Below are positions 58,238-64,000 of a DNA stretch of 64,000 nucleotides, in pieces. Numbering within the stretch: position 1 is the first letter of the stretch; every line of letters begins with the position of its first letter. This DNA is from Rosa chinensis (Eukaryota; Streptophyta; Magnoliopsida; Rosales; Rosaceae). Made by a program: the position numbers and the translations under genes. The stretch lies in NCBI RefSeq assembly GCF_002994745.2, contig NC_037092.1, positions 78,829,824 to 78,893,823 of the forward strand, given 5' to 3'. Under the pieces are notes generated by a model. It ran no database searches. It saw nothing but the letters and a program-made list of their open reading frames with translations, and had not been told where the DNA came from.

Positions 58238-58425
58238 TTTACTTCCTTAGCCTTTCATTTCCTCCTCCAGATGTGAAACTTTGTTCTCCAGTTCATTTGT
58301 ATAAGCCTGTTGCAACTCTCTCTTTTCAGATAAAAGTAACAAAAGAAAAGCACAGGTGGAATCTAAGATCAACAATAAAAGAATGAAAACTAGACCTACT
58401 TCCTTGCACGTGAACGAGCAGCTAT
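58238..58425 (-). pseudogene. bZIP transcription factor fragment (group A, ABF/ABI5-like)
   Basis: Two minus-strand exon pieces. The first (about 58421-58401) encodes AARSRARK, the conserved end of the bZIP basic region. The second (58306-58238), after an AG acceptor, encodes AYTNELENKVSHLEEE, the start of the leucine zipper of group A (ABA-response) bZIP proteins. A one-base deletion then turns the expected NERLRK into a premature stop. The normal Gln codon and donor after RK are also lost. The rest of the gene is absent. It is a captured or decayed fragment next to a cactin fragment. Confidence 0.8.
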
Positions 58426-58559
58426 AGGTTTCAGAAAAAGTAAAAAGAACATGTTATTAGTCAGTATTCTTCTATAGCAACTACAACCATAATCAAGGAA
58501 AGATAAATTACTTAAGGATTGGATTGAAAGAAAAAGGACTAACTTTCAGCATAGACAAT

Positions 58560-59191
58560 AAACATCTGAGCCATCAAGATGCTTGGAAAGTACATCGGCT
58601 TGGAAAGTACATTGGCTTGATCCGCCCTTCAAGCAATCTGATCTCTGACCTCATTTTGCTTTGATCAAAGTGGAACTATCACCAAGCAAAACAAAAGCGG
58701 TATAACATGTTAACTTATACAAGAGCATTCAAAGTTCACAGCAAAAGGAAGGGTATATAAATAGAATACCTCTTCTTCTTTTTTCTCCCAGTCTTGGAAC
58801 TCAGCCCGAGCGCGTTCTTTGGCAAGCAGCGCCTGCAGAAAGAAATGAAAGGTGCATAACAAAACTATAATGATATCAACCAATAAGGTAAGAAGAAATG
58901 ACAACAGCAAAAATATTATTCCCGATGACAAAATGCACACCAATTCATTATGCCAACATTTTCAAGAGAAAAGTTCTTGGCATACCAGGCAATAAACTTA
59001 CCATTTCTTCTGCACTTGAAAAAGCTCAATAATGTTGAAAAAGCACTTGAAAAAGCTCCATCTGAGCACTTAAAAAAGCTCAATCTGAGCACTTGAAAAA
59101 GCTCCATCTGAGCACTTGAAAAAGCTCAAAGATGTTGAGCTTTTTCAAGTGCTCTTTCCTCCCTTCTCTTCTTAACCTTTTCTATCTCAAC
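58560..59191 (-). pseudogene. Cactin gene fragment (three exons)
   Basis: Minus-strand exons of plant cactin, a nuclear, spliceosome-linked protein. Exon 59191 to about 59115 encodes VEIEKVKKRREERALEKAQH. Exon 58832-58770 encodes ALLAKERARAEFQDWEKKEEE. Exon 58675 to about 58565 encodes FHFDQSKMRSEIRLLEGRIK. Splice sites of the middle exon are kept. Defects: the first exon runs into a tandem repeat and stop instead of the HEEEM link. The third exon has a small internal duplication of GATGTACTTTCCAAGC-type sequence that shifts the frame before SKHLDGSD. The C-terminal cactin domain is absent. It is not functional as cactin. Confidence 0.85.
59029..59153. repeat. 24-bp tandem array ending in a 19-bp perfect hairpin
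   Basis: AGCACTTGAAAAAGCTC(C/A)ATCTG repeats about four times within the cactin exon remnant. The last copy is followed by its own reverse complement: stem 59111-59129 (AGCACTTGAAAAAGCTCAA), 5-nt loop, stem 59135-59153. The pairing is perfect over 19 bp. Confidence 0.9.
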
Positions 59192-59399
59192 CTGCATAAT
59201 GAACTTAAACATATTAGAATTTCAAGTAAGCAAAACAGAAAAGGTTGGGAATTAACAAAAGTATGTGGCATGGCATGAGCTGATGGAGATACTTAAAATA
59301 CACTGCCAAGTACCACCTCAGATACAATATCACACAGGTATCTGGAGTAAATAATCTAGATATGTAAAGACACTGAAACAACCTCCCAACCCGCCTAGC

Positions 59400-59408
59400 T
59401 TATATAAG
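59400..59408 (+). promoter_or_regulatory. TATA box upstream of the 180-codon ORF, unit B
   Basis: TATATAAGG about 108 bp before the start codon. Downstream, AAAGGCTCAGAGCCGAGCAGT matches the first copy, while upstream there is no similarity to the minisatellite. Confidence 0.55.
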
Positions 59409-59508
59409 GTTCTCCCTGTCCTGGATAAAGGCTCAGAGCCGAGCAGTGTTCCACTTTCATAAAATAGGGTAGGCGTCCTCAAACAGTGTAATAGAAATTA
59501 ATAAAAAG

Positions 59509-60051
59509 ATGCATTGTCTGATAGATTTGAGGTACGTAATTCCCCCACTCATAAACCTCACTCTTCTCTTCCTAACCTCCCAAGACAAAGAGTCAGGTGA
59601 TTCTGCATTAGAACTTGGCATCTTCCCCCAAAATCATCATCCCTTTATGAAACTGGCATATCTGTTTTTTGCCATTATCTTGCTGCTCTTCGTTTTAACC
59701 TCTTTTAAACTTCCTCTCACGGCCCGACCAATCCATTTTCGAGTCGGGGATTTCTCAGGTCCTTTTTGCATCTTGTTGCTGGCCTCAATCATGTTACCAA
59801 CATCTCTCTTCTGCTTTGCCTTCCCTATACTTATAATTTTGACTCCTTGGTATCCATTGCTTATGAATGTGTTCAAGCACATCTTGTGCTGTGTTTATCA
59901 CACCCTTCTAGTCATCCCTACTTTTATTGTCATTTGCACAACCACTCAAGATCAAGAAAATGGAGATCAACCAATAGATCCTCAAATTCTTCAAGTTGAT
60001 GATTTGATTATTGATATTGAAGAGCAAGCAATTGATGCAGAGCAAGAGTAA
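59509..60051 (+). CDS. Putative 180-residue membrane protein, unit B
   Basis: Intact second copy of the ORF at 28591-29133. Same length, same start MHCLIDLRY, same hydrophobic segments (about 11-23, 47-67, 85-112, 117-145) and acidic tail. The eleven differences from copy A are A10V, Y32S, L62V, F63L, R69P, A98T, I129V, H148D, E165D, V175I and E177A, with no stops or indels. The membrane-segment changes are mostly conservative. No family is recognised. It is preceded by a TATA box and the shared leader, but lies downstream of bZIP and cactin gene debris rather than the minisatellite. Whether either copy is translated cannot be seen from sequence. Confidence 0.6.
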   Translation: MHCLIDLRYVIPPLINLTLLFLTSQDKESGDSALELGIFPQNHHPFMKLAYLFFAIILLLFVLTSFKLPLTARPIHFRVGDFSGPFCILLLASIMLPTSLFCFAFPILIILTPWYPLLMNVFKHILCCVYHTLLVIPTFIVICTTTQDQENGDQPIDPQILQVDDLIIDIEEQAIDAEQE

Positions 60052-60479
60052 GTACTTGAACATGCCCCAGGTTGAAGTCAAGTTTGTTTTAGCAAGGAGA
60101 TAGTTACTCAAATAGAAATAAGTCGCTCAAAATAAGGTTAAATTTTACAGTGATTGAAGTTAAATATTTGATATAGGCACACTTTATCCTTTATATCTTT
60201 GTTGAGATAATATGTTGTTTTAATGTTTGACTTGATGTAATAGGTTTATATTCAAGATGTCTTGGCTTTCATGTATGTGTATATCATCATGTATACATGT
60301 CTATCAACCAACTTTCTAGGAAAAATCACCACTAGAAAGTGGCCTATCGCCACTGCACAATAGTCATGATAAAACCTTTTTCTGTCACAGGCCGGCCCAA
60401 CAGTTTAAAGATACTATCCATCCTTCTTTTTTTTCATTGCTAAAGTAAAAAAAAAAAAAAAAAGACATAATAATAATAA
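60052..60479. other. 3' flank of the 180-codon ORF, unit B
   Basis: Matches 29134-29540 to about 60370 and probably contains the 3' UTR. It then becomes A-rich and ends in the (TAA)n target of the next element. Confidence 0.55.
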
Positions 60480-61769
60480 GGGATAAAATCTGTTTAGTCC
60501 CTATACTTTGTCTCTTTTATCGTTTCAGTCCCTGACATTCTAATTTAATCTAAAAACTCCCCAACCTCACAATTTCCCTCCAATAGGTCTCTTCAACGTC
60601 AAATTAAGAGTTGGCCTTGGGTGAAATGTCCAATATACCCCTCTGTTATTTCTTTTTCCTTTGTTTTTTTTTTCTTTTTTTCCTTTTTAATTTCTTTTTT
60701 TCCTTTTTAATTTATTTTTTTTCTTTTTAATTTCTTTTTTGCTTTTTCTTCTTTTTTTTCTTGTTCCTTTTTAATTTTTTTTTTCTTTTCGTTCTACCTA
60801 CTTTCTCCTTCCCCAACCCACCAATCCCATTCCGATCAAACTCCACAACCCATCTGTTTCTCTCCCCAAATTCAAACCAAACCCAGCAAAGACCTAGCTT
60901 GGTGGTGTATAGATGGACATCGAGCAAAAGCAAGAGGCTAGGAGCTGATCGATCACTTCTTCACCTTCTTTGAAGCCATCTCCCTCCGTTGACCCTTAGC
61001 AGATCCGCCCTCGTCTCCATCGTTGCTGACGCCATCTCTCATACACAAGCAGATCCCAATCAGCTCGGAAATTAGCCGCTAAACCACTCCCCTCTTGTTT
61101 TCACAGCCTACTTCTCTCTCTCCCACTCAAATCCCACTTTCTCTCTCCACATTAGGCCTCAATTTGGAAACTTTTCACTAAAAACTACCATTTTTTCAGA
61201 CTCTGAGGTTTTTGGGTCTTGCTCAAAATGGTGATTTGGATTTTGGGTATGGTTGAAATGGTAGTTTTTGATGGCCAAGTTGACCAAAACCAAAAGTGAA
61301 GAAGAAGAATAGTGATGGAAAAGAAAAATGGCCGCCAGCGTGGAGAACGAACAATAATTGGGGTTTCGGGTCGATCTGGATTGGTTTGTCGACGTGGCGC
61401 TACTAATGCAGCAGGATATGATGGTCATTAAAAAGGAAAAAGAAAAAAGAAAAAAGGAAAAAAAGAAATTAAAAAGGACAAAAGAAAAAAAGAAATTAAA
61501 AAGGAAAAAGAAAAAAGAAAAAAAAATTAAATAGGAAAAAAAGAAATTTAAAAGGAAAAAGAAAAAAAAGAAATTAAAAAGGAAAAAGAGGAAAAAGAAA
61601 TAACAGAGGGGTATATTGGACATTTCACCTAAGGCCAACTCCTAATTTGACGCGGAAGAGACCTATTAGAGGGAAATTGTGAGATTAGGGAGTTTTTAGA
61701 TTAAATTAGAATGTCAGGGACTGAAACGATGAGAGAGGCAAAATATAGAGACTAAACATATTTTATCCC
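60480..61769. mobile_element. Non-autonomous MULE-like element (1290 bp)
   Basis: Terminal inverted repeats of about 180 bp: left GGGATAAAATCTGTTTAGTC, complement of the right end GGGATAAAATATGTTTAGTC. Both go on through TTCAGTCCCTGACATTCTAA and GGGTATATTGGACATTT (one per strand). The 9-bp target duplication TAATAATAA lies on both sides, though inside a (TAA)n run. Inner edges are long T-rich/A-rich tracts that create Phe-rich false ORFs. The centre (60880-61400) may hold a captured piece, but no parent is recognised. Confidence 0.75.

Positions 61770-61820
<51 letters not shown>
61770..61820. repeat. (AAT)n microsatellite
   Basis: About 16 uninterrupted AAT triplets directly at the right end of the MULE-like element, an expansion of its (TAA)n target site. 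Confidence 0.95.
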
Positions 61821-61989
61821 GGGTTAACAAAAACCAGTCTTGGTTCTCTCTCTTCCACGCTGGCTGATCGATGCCTCCGTCCAAAGGTGAGGGACAACTG
61901 ACCTCCTACACAGTCTCTTTTTTCCGATAAGGCACTACACAGTCTCTTAATTGTCGTCAGATCAACTGATCAGCGATTGCTGATCTCTC

Positions 61990-62384
61990 CTCAATATTTT
62001 TATGAATTGGATCTGAGGAAAAAGCCCAAATGCGAGGCCCGTTAGGGTTTCAAGTTTTTTTGGGTGTTTTGAATTGCATGGAATTTGTAATCTTAGCTTT
62101 TCAGATCCAGTGTTAGATACCTAGAATTCCTAGCATGGAGTTGATATGCAATGGAATGGGAATGATCTCTAATTCAGTTTATGTTGTTCTAAATGTGTTG
62201 GAATTATTTTTGTTTGTCGTTGTGTTTGAATTTATACTTCGCTTTTGATTTGAACTATTAAAACCGAGTATCTTTGAGAATTTCATCTATGCAAGAATCA
62301 CCACGAATCAATTTTCTTACCATAAAACAAATCTGGATGGGGTCCATGGGTAAAACCAGAATGAAATTTGTAGAAAACCAGTAT
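61990..62384. repeat. Third copy of the unit-junction spacer, truncated
   Basis: Matches 53276-53690 and 30270-30620 (CAGATCCAGTGTTAGATACC, GGGGTCCATGGGTAAAACCAG). Interrupted by the copia LTR at 62385, so the continuation, possibly a third protease unit, would lie beyond the window. Confidence 0.85.
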
Positions 62385-62636
62385 TGGAAATTTTACATAT
62401 GTTTAAGGAAAACTGAAATTGGGAGAGAATTGAGTCGTGTTTTCATTGATAATAGGGGCTTCTTTATATAGAGGATTACAAGATATAGAATCAGAGTTGT
62501 ACAAGGAAAGATAATCATACAATTAATAGAATATCTATGAATATCTCAGAGAATATCTCTAATTCTAAACCCTATTACAACTAGGTCAAGTAATCTAGAG
62601 TTTGGGCCAGACACATATTTTGGATTTACTTGAACA
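62385..62636 (-). mobile_element. 3' LTR of a Ty1-copia retrotransposon (252 bp)
   Basis: On the minus strand it starts TGTTCAAGTAAATCC and ends AAATTTCCA. Directly upstream on that strand is the purine-rich primer CAAGGGGGAG (62637-62646), so this is the 3' LTR. The 5' LTR and the second target duplication are outside the window. Confidence 0.85.
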
Positions 62637-64000
62637 CTCCCCCTTGTGTCGCTTAAAAGTGGTGCTCCTCTCGTTGCCTCATTAAAAACCTTGACGAGTA
62701 ACAAAAACCCTGTGGGACAAAAATAACCTCAGTCGAAGGGGGAAAAGAGCACAACATACCCTTCACGTTTCGAGACCATACATGTAGACATCTACCCATG
62801 ATGTCTGTATCTCCCCCTGATGACTGACCACTACGGTCATGGGAGTTCGGATAACTTCCGCAAATGATGCTACCAACATGTTTCTCGAAAGTGGAATTTA
62901 GGCAATGACTTAGTGAGCAAGTCTGTCATACTGTCCTCAGATCGAACCTAGTTCACTTTGATCTTGAGGAGAGTCTGTTGTTGCTGATTATCCTTAGTGT
63001 TGTTGCTTTTGATGAAGCCTTGCTTCACTTATTCAAAATAAGCAGCATTATCAGAAAGGCTCGTAGGCTCATCTGTGATAGACTTCAAATCACAATTGTT
63101 CGAACATGCATAATTATGGATCCAATCCATATACATTCACGAACCACTTCGTGAAGAGTAATAGTCTCTGCATTGTTCGAAGATATAGCGACTATGGTCT
63201 ATTATGTAGACCTCCAAGATATCACGGTCTTTACCCATGGTGAACACTTAATCTGTCTGGGAATGACCTTTGTATGGGTCAGAGAGATACCCAATATCAG
63301 CAAAACCTTCCAAAACACATGTTATTTTGGGATGGGGATAGTAGACGCAGGCCAGTGCTAGCAGCGTTCCTGGTATGTGATGGTTCCGAATCCATCATCT
63401 CTTTGTATGGATAGAACAAGCCCATATCAATTGTACATCTCAAGTACTAAAAGATATCTTTTACACCAATCCAATGGCGCCGCGTTGGCACAGAGTTATA
63501 TCTAGCTAACAAGTTCATTGCAAATGAGATGTCCAGTCTTGTGCATTGAGCTAAGTACAATAATGAGCTTATTGTACTTAAGTAAATCACTTCTGCCTCT
63601 AGCACATCTTCATCATCATCCTTTGGATGAAGAAGATCCTTTTAAGGATCAAGACTACGGTCAAGTTCCAAACCGAGACATAATCATGTTCTCCCAAAGT
63701 CCTTAATCTCAAACTCGGATTTCAAGTGTTCAGCAGTTTCCCTTAACTCTTTAAGGGCTTCCAATAAAGATCATGTCCAACATAAACCGCGATGGAATCT
63801 GAAACTTGTTATGGAAACAAGTGGGCATATCCCTTCCCAATCAAGTAGTCACTTTAGTGAGCATTTCAATCTTATTGTAAACGCGCTCCGTGGTCTAGAG
63901 CCACTTGACTTGGGGTAAATGAAGTTCACCATGAACCTTCATGTATATTTCGTATCTAGATCTCCATAGAGATACGTATGACCACATTTGTAAGCTGCAT
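62637..64000 (-). pseudogene. Ty1-copia pol, RNase H end (decayed, incomplete)
   Basis: Minus-strand copia polyprotein remains in the usual order. About 63550-63450 reads YLAQCTRLDISFAMNLLARY and RRHWIGVK, the link between reverse transcriptase and RNase H. About 63310-63265 reads GFADIGYLSDPYK, the RNase H entry (family ADAGYLSDPHK). About 63050-62890 has KQGFIKSNNTK, then DSMTDLLTKSLP, the C-terminal copia motif. Stops and frameshifts occur between the blocks (for example just before VRSEDSM), so the copy is dead. Reverse transcriptase, integrase and gag would lie beyond the window edge. Confidence 0.85.

Noticed and set aside
61159..61638. Phe-rich minus-strand ORF of 159 codons
   Set aside because: It is produced by an AAAAAGGAAAAAG-type tract in the inner edge of a MULE-like element.

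Overview
The window is nuclear DNA of a eudicot plant. The evidence is a gene with 19 short exons and GT-AG introns, plant-specific protein families, and dense plant transposons (Pack-MULEs, hAT elements, tRNA-derived SINEs, solo LTRs, a Ty1-copia element). A Rosaceae origin is possible but is only an impression. No bacterial or organellar features were seen. Spliced coordinates were worked out by eye from splice sites, reading phase and family knowledge.

Layout. 0-3.2 kb: non-coding sequence, a small tandem repeat and a broken PPR gene. 3.27-11.57 kb (minus strand): one apparently intact 19-exon M16 metalloprotease of the nardilysin type. 11.6-31.27 kb: a spacer holding an orphan nardilysin-like exon 1, a succinyl-CoA-ligase Pack-MULE, an IDD zinc-finger remnant, a hAT element, a LINE remnant, two more Pack-MULEs (thioredoxin-domain protein 9 and GRDP fragments), a SINE, a 1-kb minisatellite, and an intact 180-codon membrane-protein ORF. 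31.27 kb to beyond 62.4 kb: a second copy of the same series: a chimeric nardilysin pseudogene, spacer, orphan exon 1, a sister Pack-MULE, the IDD remnant, a second intact 180-codon ORF and shared spacer. It is expanded by its own insertions (two hAT-like or TIR elements, a 2.2-kb solo LTR, two poly(A) retroposons, cactin and bZIP gene fragments). 62.4-64 kb: the 3' end of a minus-strand copia retrotransposon.

The window is therefore best read as two tandem units of roughly 28-31 kb, each ordered nardilysin gene, spacer, orphan exon 1, Pack-MULE, IDD relic, transposon zone, 180-codon ORF, spacer. The transposons postdate the duplication in several cases, because one unit still carries the empty site. 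Only three loci look like functional protein genes: the nardilysin-like protease and the two copies of the 180-codon ORF. Most other coding-like sequence is captured, truncated or repeat-derived. There is no operon-like logic. The main interest is gene-fragment capture and chimerism after tandem duplication.
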